DNA of 64,000 bases from assembly GCA_014529385.2 (NCBI GenBank), contig CM043971.1, positions 56,183,209 to 56,247,208 of the forward strand, given 5' to 3'. Numbering within the stretch: the stretch's first letter is position 1; the number at the start of each line of letters is the position of its first letter. This DNA is from Adiantum capillus-veneris (lineage: Eukaryota; Streptophyta; Polypodiopsida; Polypodiales; Pteridaceae). Below the pieces are notes generated by a model. The model did no database searches. It was not told the origin of the DNA and saw nothing but the letters and a program-made list of their open reading frames with translations. Positions 30,767 to 42,260 of the stretch are shown in pieces. Both the position numbers and the translations under genes were made by a program.

Positions 30767-31062
30767 ACAAGGAGGTGAAGAAGAAGAAGATGGAGATGGA
30801 GCAAGAGCACTCTTCAATTGCACAAATGAGAGAATGAGTAAAAATTAGGTTTAGTTGGCTTTTATAGGAGCTCACCCCATTCACACTTGGGCGCCCATGC
30901 TTAGCCAACTAACCCTAGCATGTTCGTGTTAGAGTGCGCCTCTCATCGGCGATCACTCTACCTTTCCCTATTGGACCGACAAGCCCAGTACCTGACTCTA
31001 AATAATACATAATACACGTCCATCGTAGGCGATAGGGTGTCCGTGTGCCGTGAGGGTTAACA
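30477..31062 (-). repeat. Gypsy-C 5' LTR
   Basis: It is nearly identical to 22090-22665. It carries (CT)n at 30728-30742 and a longer (CA)n at 30742-30769, a TATAAAA box (minus strand, 30860-30866) and TG/CA ends. It is followed by GTCTA, the second target copy. Confidence 0.93.
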
Positions 31063-31925
31063 GTCTAGCATAACAGTTGTTGTAGGTGCTGGTCTCAGTG
31101 GACTTGGAGTGACATAATAATAGTGGAGTGGTCCACCAAAGTACGTATATCCTTCCAACTCCTTTTATCGATTGCTGCGTATCGTCTTCCATGCTTGTCG
31201 TATGCGACAATTTTTGTTTCTGATCCCTTTGTGTAGGTGAAGACATAAAGTCTTTTCTGCTCTGTCAACTCATCGACGTAGGGTTCATCACATCTATAAT
31301 AGAGATCTTCCTCTCCGTTATTATACTTGTATAACCCCACGTAGACGTTGTCTGTATTGACTCTCAAAGTTTCGTTTTCTCGCCTTAACCTAGTATTAGG
31401 GAAGCTCATTGTGGGTGCTTTCTCCAAAGGTTCCTCATCTACTTTGGCTTTCGTGCCCATCAATCCCCACTTGTCCACAATGTTAGGATTCAGGACTACC
31501 AAGTACATGATACCTTCATCATCTAGGTACCTATCTCCGCTATAGCTCACAGGCACTAAGTCCTTGAACTCACTTGGTCTATCTTCTATTTTCACACAGT
31601 AGCGCTCCATACCATCTTTGTAGATCTTGGCACCTTGCTTGTTGTCATACTGATACTTAATGAACAATAGCTTCATTGTGGCCGAAGGGTTTGATGGTCC
31701 TACTACCATGTTTTCTCTTTCGTTTAAGTTCAAGTATCGTAAGTGTTCAGTGAAAATCTCATAAGATCTCTCTGAAGAAGTATCGGAAATACTTCCTTCA
31801 AGGATCGGCTCTAATGGTCGTACTACACCTTGGTTTACACTCTCCTCGGTTGATATAACACTCGCTTGTTCTCTTTGTCTCGGTTGGTTATTCTGGAGAT
31901 ATCTATCGGATCTCAAATTCATCAA
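31063..31925 (-). pseudogene. Gypsy-B gag N-terminal part
   Basis: ATG at 31925 gives 'MMNLRSDRYLQNNQ', with a start like the 'MHLRSGRVL' of Gypsy-C. The frame is open for 276 codons to a stop at 31095. A one-base shift near 31170 restores 'YFGGPLHYYYVTPSPLRPAP', which runs to the Gypsy-C insertion and continues at 22089 with 'DPMATGGERTHV'. Apart from the N-terminal motif this part is diverged from Gypsy-A and C and has no named domain. Confidence 0.75.
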
Positions 31926-33246
31926 TCCCCCTAGAGAAATCTAACTTTTCAGTCTCGGCAGTTTGTTTATCCCAAGTTTCTGTGATCAAAAGTGATCCAA
32001 ACTGAATGATACTTGGTCAAATGGTTTGTTTTGTCAGTTGGAAGACTTCTGTTACCTCAAGTGAAATTTTTGTATTAGTTTTGCTCAAAAAGACATTATA
32101 CGCGTATGATGTATTTTTTCATAGATTTTGGATATTTTTGCTTTGCTCACTCCCAGTAGCACCCTTATACTCTGTCCACTCACAAAATTCAATTTGAACT
32201 CTGTTTGTGCAAGTTATGGCCAGATTAGGCTTTGCTTGGCAAGTTCTTGATTTTTGACTTACTTGAGGTCAAATGTGATCCAAATGACATGAAACTTGAA
32301 ATACAAGCTCTAGACAACTAGTACAAAGGATCTGTGATAGCAAAATATCAAAATATGCCCAGAGTTAGGAAAAAGACATTATACGCATATGATGTCTTTT
32401 TGCCCAATTTCAGTCCAAAATTGATATTTGAGCTTTGCACAGTATTTGTAACAACCTTGTCAAGTCAAATTTGAAAAATCACTTCAGCAAGTGTTTATCT
32501 TTGAGTTTCAAGTGTTTTTATCAAGTCTGAATGCAAAAATGAGCTCTGAATCAATTTTCCCTATTCTTTGCGTTTTTTGCACTCTGACTTGGTATTTTGA
32601 GTTTCTAGGGTTGTTAAAGCCCTTGTTTTAAGTTGATCTTAGGGTATAACCCCCCTTCTGAACGCTTTGGTAATGTCAAATTTTATATTTTGGTCTCTAT
32701 TTAGCCCCTAAGACATCATATGCGTATGATGTTTAAAGTTGCAGAATTCCAGTTTTTCAACACAGAACTGTTCCAAGAGCTCTCCTAAGTGCTCAGCAAC
32801 ACTCAGTCTCACAGAAAATTTCTCTGAACTTTGTTTGTGCAAGTTTCACTACCAAATCAACGGTTTAGTGATCTAACATGCAATCAAACTCATCAAGCAA
32901 ATAAATCATTGATTAATAGCTCTAGATCAGGATCAAATCAAGTCCTACCTAAGCTACTTCTAATCATAAAATGGAATTTTGCAATTGTGAGTATAAGGAG
33001 ATTCATTGCCACACACGGACTAATAAATACCTCAATCTCAACAACCACTCAACACCAACAAAAATCAATCTAATCTAAACTAAAAAACTGTCAAACACGA
33101 AAGACCCAGGAATACCACAAGTTTCCTAGTACCTCTCAAAGATCCTTGGAGTCCACCACTCCTAGACCTTTCTAACTAAAATATACAAAGTAACAAAACA
33201 AATCACCTCATAGGATTAGTCTAAGGTCACCTACTTAGGGCTCTCA
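31926..33246 (-). other. Gypsy-B leader with three palindromes
   Basis: This is the untranslated region between primer site and gag. The GACATNATAC...GTATGATGTN palindrome occurs at 32092-32113, 32375-32396 and 32712-32733. The 283-base step between the first two equals the step in the 3' region of this element. No coding frame is supported. Confidence 0.8.
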
Positions 33247-33264
33247 TCCCCGGCAACGGTGCCA
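33247..33264 (-). other. Gypsy-B primer binding site (tRNA-Asp)
   Basis: The minus strand reads TGGCACCGTTGCCGGGGA, identical to the Gypsy-A site and two bases from the LTR. It fixes the orientation of the element. Confidence 0.93.
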
Positions 33265-33266
33265 AA

Positions 33267-33889
33267 TATTGTGGCAGTTACGCCGCTAGCGGTGGCTATG
33301 ATAGCGAGAACTCAACCGACAAACAAGAATGTCAGACGAGGACGAAGCTTGACCCGCAGGCGCATGGAAACAAATAGGTGGGTGTCAAATCACCTACTCG
33401 ACCTTCTAATGACAATCACTACCAAGGAAATCAAATTTAAGTTCTCAAATACACAAGTGACTGAAATCTGCACTACGAACGAATGCTATCCGAAACATGA
33501 TCTAGAGTCATCGAATCAGCCTCAAACTCAAAGAGGGGTCTCTACACTAGGTAAGGACAATACCCTATGAATCTACAATACAATCTCAACCTGTAACCAC
33601 TCCGTGCGGTAAACACGTATGAAGATAGGCCAAAAAATACAGGTGGCCGAATCTTGACTCCGATGGTACTAATGTGTAGCTCTACTCGCTGCGGTTCTAT
33701 AGATATATGGCACGCTCAATTTCGACACACAGGTAGGGAGAGAACTCACATAGAAGCTCGTGGGAGCTCACCTCGCTAGAAGCCGAATGCGTGCACGCTT
33801 GGTATCGGTGCGTAGCTCTCGCCGTTGCTAACACAATGGCAGTGTTGCTTCTCCAATGACGGCTCCATAGCTCGCGTAGCAAGCGGATA

Positions 33890-33940
<51 letters not shown>

Positions 33941-34238
33941 TCAGACATAGTCACGGCGCTCAAAAACTCACCTTGATTAATGATTCAAAATTGTGTTAGG
34001 TTTACAAAAATTGGCTCTTATACCTCAGCCTTGGAGGTGTGAAAACATCTCTAATCTAATTACATAAGCAGGTGAAACTACTCGGGGAATACAAGCTGGA
34101 AACTCAATTGAGTCCCGCTAATTACAATGAATCACCTCCATGAAAAAAATAAAATGTCGGAAAGACATTTATTACAATAAGTGTTTACAAAAATATGAGT
34201 GTGAGCAAAAATGTATAGGTGTGGTCCACCGCTCAACA
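33267..34238 (-). repeat. Gypsy-B 5' LTR
   Basis: The left end on the plus strand is TATTGTGG, against TGTTGTGG in the other LTR (terminal CA changed to TA on the element strand). The right end is GCTCAACA. The (CT)n tract is at 33892-33934, 43 nt against 23 nt in the other copy. CTAAT follows. Confidence 0.92.
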
Positions 34239-36417
34239 CTAATCCCGATAGCTCAAGCCAAGACATGCATGCCATGGGTCCACTTTCCGGGCCGAGCGTG
34301 CTTAGCCTCTTGAACGAAACCTTTAGTAGAGCCACTTGTTCCGAACATGGAGCTAACAATATAAATGAGGGGGGTGGGGAAGTAAATTCGCCATTCATGA
34401 CCAATGTAGACCCTATGCATTTAGAGAGTGTGCACGTGAATACTCTGTTCAGTGCACCCCCTGACTCTTCAGAGCTATTCCCCTCCGAGGTCATATTACT
34501 CGATGGTAGAAGCCTTGCCGAAGTGCAAGAGGTTGAGCGATATATCATTGCGGCTAGGGAAAAGAAAATCGAGAGCTTACGCAAGGCGGAGCAACAAAGA
34601 GAGTTAAAAGCAAAAGTCCCTATGTCAGTATCCTTGCTAGGAGAGCAATCGAGTGCTCCTGACTTAGCAACCACTAAGGGCCAACCCCTAGAAAGCAACA
34701 TTGCATCTAGCTCAAAGGACACCCCTAGCACCTCAATCCTAGATGGATCATTCTTAAATGAGAACTGGGAGTACGAACCACAAACAGAAACTCTAACCGA
34801 CCTATACACATGTCACACCTATCACGTGGGCTGGTTAGATGTCCTACAATCCACAATGGGTGCTACTAGTGTGGAGGATCAACAACAAAGAGTTTGTGAG
34901 ATCATCCATAGGGTCATTGAGTTAGAGAGACAGAACAAGGGGATTAACATGCCTTCAACGGGTCTCATGAGATTCTTGGATACAGGAAAAGCTAAACAAA
35001 TGACCTTATCACAAATGGAGATTCCCTCGGTAAGTCCGATGGATCCTCCATATGTTGTTTCGCCAGGGGTCTCAGTGCAATGTGAGTCCACAAGTGATAG
35101 CTTTACCTTTTCAAGTTTATCTCATCTTTCCCTTGATGACACCATGGCTACCATGCCTACCCCAATGATAGGCATGCCAAGAAACACGCCATGGACCTCA
35201 TGTGTTAGTAAAGCACCGCTACATGGTAGCTCAATGCCTGCAACAATAGTACCTACAAGTGTGTACCAATCGTATACACCCATGGGTCCTCGTACTCATG
35301 TAGTACCTACCCCTGCCATTGTTTCAACTACCTATGCTCCACAACCACAACACCCAAGTTCTTATTTCCATCGGACTATACCGGCTAGCATTAGCATGTC
35401 ACATCCGACGTCTGCTATGCCTAGGGCCACACATATGAACTTTGGGTCGCCACATGGCACAACGCCGTACCAAACATGGAACACAAGGGATTCCTATATG
35501 CCAAGCCCAATGCCAATACCTACTCCACATGTAGTCTCTGGAGCACCTTCACCCATGGTGCCTGCTCACTTAGGTGACTTGGCAACATTTGCTCAAGCTA
35601 TTGGTCAATCTATTGCTGAGAATATACGTAACACGCTTGATAGAGAGCTTAGAAGTAAGGCAATACAAATAGCCAAGCTCACACAAAAAATTAGTGGAGA
35701 CGGGGATGTGAGAAAGCATATCGAAGTGTTTGAACAAATATGCGATTGTCTAGGAGAACACAATGACCTGCACAAAAGTAATGCTTTAAACCTAACCTTA
35801 AGTGGGAAGGCAGGGGATTGGTATAGAACCCTAAGGATGGAAGAAAAAATGATTTACCCTACTCTTAGGAGACTGTTCTTGAAAGAATACATACGAGAGG
35901 GAGTACTTTGGGGTGTAGCCTCTCAACTCCAGGAAGCCCATGAGAGGAAGGAGAGTCGGTGAGAGACTTTATTAGTCACTTGAAGCATTTGAATTCTCAT
36001 TGTAATCCAAATGAATGCTTCAACAATAACCAATTGCTTGATAGATTCATTAGGGGATTACAACATGAGGATATCTACAATGGCCTAGTCATTAGAGGTA
36101 TCTCCACTTGGGAAGCAGTCACCACCGATGCGATCCAATTGGAGGATAATTTAACGATTCAAGGAGAAAGAGTGTCTGTTGAGCCTAAATCTATTAGCTC
36201 GCAAGCATTAGGGCATCAGCCAATGACCCTAAAGCCTATTATTAAGGAGCCAAAGATATCTGAGATGACTTTAGCAAATCTCACCAAGGCTATTCAAGAG
36301 AGTCTTAGAGACAATTGTGCTCCACAAAACAATCATATGTATCCAAGAAGGGAGCAACAATGGTGCTCAGTATGCTATGGACCACATAGTATCAGTGAAT
36401 GCCTACTTTTAGAGTAA
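34239..36417 (+). pseudogene. Gypsy-A gag, second fragment (after Gypsy-B)
   Basis: It resumes as 'NPDSSSQDMHAMGPLSG' after the CTAAT copy and aligns along its length with residues about 60-690 of the Gypsy-C protein. It holds an acidic N-terminal part, a Pro-rich middle, and the capsid-like domain with 'IAKLTQKISGDGDVRKHIEV' and 'GKAGDWYRTLRMEEK'. A one-base shift near 35950 splits the capsid domain. The frame 35959-36417 carries 'FISHLKHLNSHC' and the first knuckle 'CSVCYGPHSISEC', then shifts and stops at 36417. The ATG at 34211 lies in the Gypsy-B LTR and is not a real start. Confidence 0.88.
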
Positions 36418-36732
36418 AATTCAATGGGAATTGCAATGCCTGTGGAAGGTATGCTCATCAAGCTAAGGATTGCATAGTATTTAAGCATGCAATGGCCAAT
36501 AGACCAACCTTAGCATGGACAAACACACCTCGAGTGCCTGCATTGATGCCGGCCTCACTATTCTAACAAACATCACAACACATGGTCCCTAGGGCCCCGA
36601 ATGTTGTTGAAACAACACCCTCACCACCTCCAGTGCTAGGACCGCAACCACCACATCCAAGAATCACTTCTGTGAATCAAGTGGGTTGTGAGTCATCTAT
36701 TGCTTGTTTGGAAGGTTGTGAGGAAGATGTAG
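36418..36732 (+). pseudogene. Gypsy-A gag, third fragment (before Copia-D)
   Basis: After the shift at 36417, the second knuckle (equivalent of Gypsy-C 'CNACGRYGHQ') is readable in another frame near 36430-36480. The frame 36582-36732 then gives 'MVPRAPNVVETTPSPPPVLG', matching Gypsy-C. It ends at TGTAG (36728-36732), the Copia-D target copy, and resumes at 42261. Confidence 0.8.
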
Positions 36733-36919
36733 TGAAGGAGTACGAGCGGAAGTGTGACGCGAGAGAGTGCGAGAAGAAGAGCACGACAATATGGTGAACT
36801 CGCTTTACTATAATGTGTAGAGCATAGTGAGTTCTTATTAGGTTTTTACAAAAGAATATGGTGTACATACCTGGGGGCGCCCCTGACCTGGGCGAACCAC
36901 TGGGCTTTATACCCCAACA
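36733..36919 (-). repeat. Copia-D 3' LTR
   Basis: The plus-strand ends are TGAAGGAG and CCCCAACA. It differs from the 5' LTR at several bases and short indels near 36875-36900. Confidence 0.92.
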
Positions 36920-36934
36920 ACCTCCCACTTAAAG
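36920..36934 (-). other. Copia-D polypurine tract
   Basis: The minus strand reads CTTTAAGTGGGAGGT, adjacent to the 3' LTR. Confidence 0.8.
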
Positions 36935-37007
36935 TCCAATGTGGTACTTTAAGTGTGAGAGAAGTACTTTACAAGCTAATATACAAGAGATGTAGAGAAG
37001 TGATGTA

Positions 37008-37670
37008 CTACCCTACACCTAACTGCTTGCGAAAATGCGCAAAGCTCTCTGAGGGAAGTCCTTTTGTAAGTAGATCAGCAGGATTTTCTGTGGTGTGAAC
37101 TTTGACAAGCTGAAGTTGCTTTTTGAGCATTTCCCTGATGAAATGATACTTCACATCCACATGCTTTGTCTTTGAGTGATAAACTGGATTGCGAGCCAAT
37201 TGTATAGCACTTTGACTATCACAATATAACACAAGCATCTCTTCTTTGATTCCCAAATCTGTTACTAGTCGATTAAGCCAAATTGATTCTTTGCATGCCT
37301 CTGATGCTGCAACATATTCAGCCTCTGTAGTAGACTGAGTAACACAATCTTGTAATCTAGAACGCCATGATACTGCTCCACCAGCCAATGTAAAGACATA
37401 CCCTGACGTAGACCTTCGGTTGTCTAAGTCACCTGCATAATCTGAGTCTGTAAAACCCTTTACACTTAGCTCCTGACTCCCATAGCATATACGCATACTC
37501 TTTGTAGCTTTCAGGTATCTCAATATTCCTTTCACTGCCTCCCAATGTTTCTTGCCTGGGTTTGACATGTATCGACTTACTACTCCCACTGCAAATGCAA
37601 TGTCTGGGTGAGTAGCAATCATTGCATACATCAAACTACCCACTGCAGATGCATATGGAATCTTATCCAT
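37008..37670 (-). pseudogene. Copia-D RNase H (C-terminal part of pol)
   Basis: 220 codons from 'MDKIPYASAVGSLMYAM' through the RNase H motifs 'GFTDSDYAGDLDNRRSTSGY', 'STTEAEYVAASEA' and 'LYCDSQSAIQLARNPVYHSK' to 'NPADLLTKGLPSESF'. These are the standard RNase H acidic residues of copia elements. It is in the same frame as the upstream RT part and is cut off only by one TAA at 37672-37674, so it was the end of a single polyprotein. Confidence 0.92.
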
Positions 37671-39629
37671 TTAAGCCTGTTCTTCCTCAGACATAGGACA
37701 ATCTTGTTTGCTAAGTTTAACATATGGTGGCAATGGAACACTCAGTGCCTTTCCCTTCTCCATATTGAAACGTTGGAAAACCTTGTCAATATACTCTATT
37801 TGAGATAACCAAATCAACTTCTTTGATCTGTCTCTCTCAATGCGCATACCAAGTATATGACTTGCCTCACCCATGTCTTTCATGTCAAACAATTTTGCCA
37901 TCTTTGACCTCAAAGCTGAAATTTCTTCCAAGTGCTTGCCAGCAATCAACAAGTCATCCACATACAAAATAAGGATCAGCCAACTACCATCCTTAGCCTT
38001 CTTTGTATATAGATAGTGATCGAACTCACTACGTTTGTAGCCTTGAGAAAGCATAAACTTGTGGAATTTATGGTACCATGCCCTCGGTGATTGTTTTAAG
38101 CCATAAAGACTCTTTAACAACTGGCATACCCAATCTTCCTTGCCTTTCTCAACAAACCCTTCTGGCTGCTGCATGTAAATTTTCACATCTAAATCACCAT
38201 GCAAGAACGCTGTCTTGACATCCATTTGGTGCAACACCAAATCTAATATGGCAACCAATGCAAGAAAGCATCTCAATGTAGTCATCTTGACCACCGGAGA
38301 GTAGACATCATCAAAGTCAATGCCTTGTTCTTGCTTAAAGCCCTTGGCAACAAGCCTTGCTTTGTACTTTGGCTGACTATCATGAGCGGTGATCTTATAC
38401 CTGTAAACCCATTTACAGGGTAGAGCCTTTTTGCCCCGTGGTAATTTAACTAGCTTCCATGTCTGGTTTTTATGCAGAGCTGTCATCTCTGACTGCATGG
38501 CCAATTGCCAATTCCCGGAGTCCTTCATTTGCACTGCTTCCTTGTAACATGAAGGCTCATTGCAATTAGTCAACATGACATAGTTCATAGATGGAACAAA
38601 CCTATCAGGAGGTCGCGTGATACATCCAGATCTATGCACAATAGGTGGCTCAGGCTCAGCCATAACCTGTGGTTCCACTCTATCCTGTCCTTGCTCCTCT
38701 TGAGCCCTGACATTTTGTCTTGCACGTGCAGGTCCATCTTCTTGGAAGACAACTCTTCTAATCTCCTCAACCCTCTCTGGTTTAGAATGATATTTGGATT
38801 CATTAAAGTGAACATCATTGCTGCGGACAACCTTTCTGGATTCGGGATCCCAAAGTCTGTACCCCATCTCACCAGAATTACCATAGCCTAGAAAGATGCA
38901 CTTTCTACTCTTTTGCTCAAGTTTGTTCCTAAATTCCTTTGGAACATGAGTATATGCCTCACAGCCAAAGACTCTGAGATGCTTGTATGAGGGCATTTTG
39001 CCTGACCATACCATCTCTGGCACTGAATCCTTCTGCAAAACCTTGCTAGGAGATCTATTTACAAGATGAACAGCTGTTGATACAGCTTCAGCCCAAAACC
39101 CATTTGGCAGCTGTGCATTAGACAACATACTTCTGACCTTCTCTTGTATGGTCCTATTCATCCTCTCAGCAACACCATTTTGAGGAGGATTGTAAGGAGC
39201 AGTAAGTTCACGTTTTATACCTTTTGACTCACAAAAGTCCTGAAAGGCCTTTGAAACATACTCTCCACCATTGTCAGTGCGTAAGCATTTAAGCTTCTTG
39301 CCACTTTGATTCTCCATAAGTGTCACAAACGTTTTGAAAACACTAAACGCTTCATCCTTGTGCTTGAGAAAGTAAACCCATACTTTCCTCGAGTAATCAT
39401 CTATAAATGTCATAAAGTAAGAAGCTCCCCCTAGAGATAGGTTAGGCATAGGTCCACACAAATCACTATGAACAAGTGCCAACTGTGTATCTCTTCTACT
39501 GCTTCTATGCTTATGTGGCTGCTGTGTTTGCTTACCATATAGACAATGTTCACAGAATTCAAAATCATTAAATGAAAAGCCAGGCAAATAACCAGAACGA
39601 GACAAGATTTCCATTCCCTTCTTGGACAT
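37671..39629 (-). pseudogene. Copia-D integrase and reverse transcriptase
   Basis: An open frame of 652 codons. The integrase zinc region continues from 'WHSRLGH' upstream into 'FCEHCLYGKQTQ'. The rve core has 'HSDLCGPM', 'CLRTDNGGEY' and 'PPQNGVAERMNRT'. RT follows with 'CKWVYRYKI', 'QMDVKTAFLHGDLD', 'SLYGLKQSPRAWYHKF' and the catalytic 'LYVDDLLIAG'. It ends at the single stop before RNase H. The first Met is an internal codon of the polyprotein and is open only because of the frameshift near 39600. Confidence 0.93.
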
Positions 39630-40983
39630 GTCCTAACCGGCTATGCCACAAAGAAACATTCGGCTGCTCGGTTACATTGATTACATTTTTAGAGACAGTT
39701 GATACATAAATCATGTAAAGTCCTCCAGACTTTACTCCATGTGCTACTGTCATAGAACCCTTGGATACCTTCCACATGTTCTGTCCAAAAGTGGTGACGT
39801 AGCCAGCATCATCAAGTAAACCTGTGCTGATCAAGCTCTTTGTAATTGCGAGAACATGTCTCAAATTCTTCAGCGTGAAAGAAGAGCCATTCTGAAACTT
39901 CAATTGAACATCTCCAACACCTAAGATCTCACATGTCTGCCCATTGCCTAGCCGAACATGATCTTTAGTGGTCACATAAGAGGTAAACCACTCCTTGTTT
40001 GGAGACACATGAAGTGATGCCCCTGAGTCTATAATCCAGTCACTCAGTGCATTTCCATCAGATGCTGTAAGAAGAGCTGAGTCCATTGTATTCTTCAAGA
40101 AGTAGATGTCTCCTGACACTAGACTGTCATCCTCTGCAAAAGTGTTTGTCACATTTATTTCTTGGATCTTCACTGAGGACTTGTTCTTCTCACCATGGTC
40201 TTCAACTTTCTCTTTGCCTTTTTCTGCTTTCCATTCTCTGCAGTCTCTTTTCATGTGACCCTTCTTGACACAATGGTAGCATTCTATGTCACTCTTGCCT
40301 TTAGCACTGCGGGACTTGCTACGAGACTGATTCCTCTTTCCACCTTTGTACTTTTCTTTGGTCCTTCCTCTGACAACTAAGGCTGTTCCTTTGCCTTTGT
40401 CCATTGTCTTTCTATTGGTTTCTTCAGTAAGCAGACTTCCTTCTACACCTGCTATGTTCAAACCATCTGGAGGTGCATAATTACTCAAAGCAGTGCGAAA
40501 AGTGTCCCAACTTTCCGGCAATGTGATCAACAGGAACATAGCTCTAACAGGTTCATCAAACTTGACTCCTTGAGCTGACAACTGACTATAGATTGTGTTG
40601 AATTCATTCAGATGATTGGACATAGGTGTCCCTTTTTTCATCTTCAAGTCAACAAGATTCTTAAGCCAGTATACCTGTGAAGTTGCACTCTGCTTCTCAT
40701 AAAGATCACTCAGCTTTATCCATGCTTGATAAGCCGACATCTCGTCTGCTACATTGAAGTAAACGCTTTCTGCCAAAGTCAGCATAATGGTAGAAAGTGC
40801 CAATTCATCCATTTCGCTCCATTCATCTTCGTCCATATCTTCTGGTTTTATCCCCTTGAGCTTTATAGGTTTTATCTGCTTCTTTTGTACCAACACGTGC
40901 CAAATCTGCTTCTTCCACAATGGGAAATTGGTTCCATCCAGCTTCTTGATATTGTAAAGAGCAGTGTCCTGTGATCCAGCCAT
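39568..40983 (-). pseudogene. Copia-D gag, protease and pre-integrase region
   Basis: 471 codons starting at 'MAGSQDTALYNIKKLDGTNF', the natural copia gag start. The gag capsid domain covers residues 1-190. The zinc knuckle 'CYHCVKKGHMKRDC' (CX2CX4HX4C) is near 235-250. The protease has 'WIIDSGASLHVSP' near 317-330, and the GAG-pre-integrase segment ends 'SLWHSRLGH'. A small deletion (apparently two bases) at about 39600 then throws the frame out, and the last 20 residues are out-of-frame sequence. Otherwise the gene looks recently functional. Confidence 0.93.
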
Positions 40984-42054
40984 AGCTACGCTTCACAGTA
41001 GTTTACTTTCGTGGGAAAAATTCGGCAGAGTTTCCCCTATAAACTGACCTCTGAACCAATATCAACCTGTCAAATGAACCAAGAAAGCTTCAGATTCTGC
41101 ATAAATTTCGGCAGAGTCTCCTTTGTAAAATGGCTATGGTGTACTAAAAAACAGACCAAAAACAACTCAAAAACACTGTCTCTCTGACACTGTAAGCTGT
41201 GGGTAAACCTGTCCTGCACCTGTACTGTCCCTGACTGTCCTGTAAGCATAGACTGCGACAATGCCTCAACGGCAGTAAAGCAAAGATGCAATCCCAACTG
41301 TCTAACTCACAGTCAATACATCCTAGCTGCCTATCTAAGGGTGCTCAAGGGATCGCTCCAAGACCTGTATCACCGAAAGGATCTCAACATTCGAGAATCG
41401 CCCAGCTCAATAAAACCTCACTCGACCCTCAACAAAGGCTGCAGTAAATCTGACAGTACATAGACTTCCCACAAAGTCATACATCCACAAATTTCCCACT
41501 GTATGCAGTAACCGCTGCGACGGTTGTTTGCTGCGTGACTCACTGCCAGCAAACCATCAACAGACATACATCATCTCTGACAATACATCCCATGTGGAAG
41601 TACTTGCAATGTCAGGATGAAATCTGGAATATCAAGCAGCAAACACAAGCTACCTTATGAACTAGTGGATGTCGCCTACAGTCTGTGTGTAGATGCGCTC
41701 GTGTCCTATGTGACACGCCCCCAAGAACTGTGAGCCGTCCTTCGATGTGTAGATAGCCACAAATCAACACTATGGGAGTGTTGATATCCTCAGCACCTGC
41801 AGTTGTAGGCCGAAAACCCCAAATTTGCAGAGTCGGATCTGCACCTGTCAAGACCACGTAGTCGAAAATGGCCTGCGCAGACCTTTGTCGAAGCCGAAGG
41901 GTGGCCGAGATGACCTCAGAATTAAATTCTGACAACACCAAGCCCTTCGAGCTCTCCCACGAGATTTGGGGCCATGTCTTCGCCTGTCAAATTTCACTCC
42001 AATCTGAGTTGGCGACTCTAGCCTCCTGCAGTGCTGTCCCGAGCCTTGATCTGA
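40984..42054 (-). other. Copia-D leader
   Basis: About 1.07 kb without a supported ORF between the primer site and gag. Leaders of copia elements are often shorter. I see no repeats in it. Confidence 0.6.
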
Positions 42055-42066
42055 GCTCTGTTACCA
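42055..42066 (-). other. Copia-D primer binding site (tRNA-iMet)
   Basis: The minus strand reads TGGTAACAGAGC, one base different from the initiator-Met complement, two bases from the LTR. Confidence 0.9.
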
Positions 42067-42068
42067 GT

Positions 42069-42260
42069 TGAAGGAGTACGAGCGGAAGTGCGACGCGAGA
42101 GAGAGTGCGAGAAGAAGAGCACGACAATATGGTGAACTCGCTCTACTGTAATGTGTAGAGCATAGTGAGTTCTTATTAGGTTTTTACAAAAGAATATGTG
42201 TACATACCTGGCGGCCCGCCCACTGACCTGGGCGACCACATTGGGCTTTATACCCCAACA
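42069..42260 (-). repeat. Copia-D 5' LTR
   Basis: It has TGAAGGAG...CCCCAACA ends on the plus strand and matches 36733-36919. Confidence 0.92.

Larger units (their letters stand above)
22090..31062 (-). mobile_element. Gypsy-C: non-autonomous gag-only gypsy element with an intact ORF
   Basis: LTRs lie at 22090-22665 (3', 576 bp) and 30477-31062 (5', 586 bp). The target duplication GTCTA is perfect at 22085-22089 and 31063-31067. The tRNA-Asp primer site is at 30455-30472 and the polypurine tract at 22666-22678. By eye I count roughly nine substitutions between the LTRs outside the microsatellite, so it is the youngest insertion of the nest. It encodes one 1,726-codon protein with Gag, PR1 and a tail but no RT, RNase H, integrase or PR2. 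It fits the TR-GAG class of non-autonomous LTR elements and would need enzymes from an A-like element. Confidence 0.93.
9848..34238 (-). mobile_element. Gypsy-B: non-autonomous Ty3/gypsy element, nested in Gypsy-A
   Basis: LTRs lie at 9848-10790 (3', 943 bp) and 33267-34238 (5', 972 bp). The target duplication CTAAT is perfect at 9843-9847 and 34239-34243. The tRNA-Asp primer site is at 33247-33264 and a C-rich (minus-strand G-rich) polypurine tract lies just right of 10790, so transcription runs right to left. Without Gypsy-C it is about 15.4 kb. Coding order is gag, coiled-coil linker, PR1, integrase C-terminus, PR2, W-[IV]-P-K tail, a long non-coding stretch with palindromes, then a coiled-coil ORF. 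RT, RNase H and the integrase core are absent. Confidence 0.92.
36733..42260 (-). mobile_element. Copia-D: nearly intact Ty1/copia element nested in Gypsy-A
   Basis: LTRs lie at 36733-36919 (3', 187 bp) and 42069-42260 (5', 192 bp). The target duplication TGTAG is perfect at 36728-36732 and 42261-42265. The primer site is at 42055-42066 and the polypurine tract at 36920-36934. Gag, protease, integrase, RT and RNase H are all present in copia order with only two lesions: one frameshift near 39600 and one stop near 37672. The internal region between the LTRs is about 5.1 kb. Confidence 0.95.

Noticed and set aside
34132-34809. Minus-strand frame of 225 codons over the Gypsy-A gag
   Set aside because: It is antisense to the gag frame that aligns with the intact Gypsy-C protein, and it starts across the Gypsy-B LTR border.
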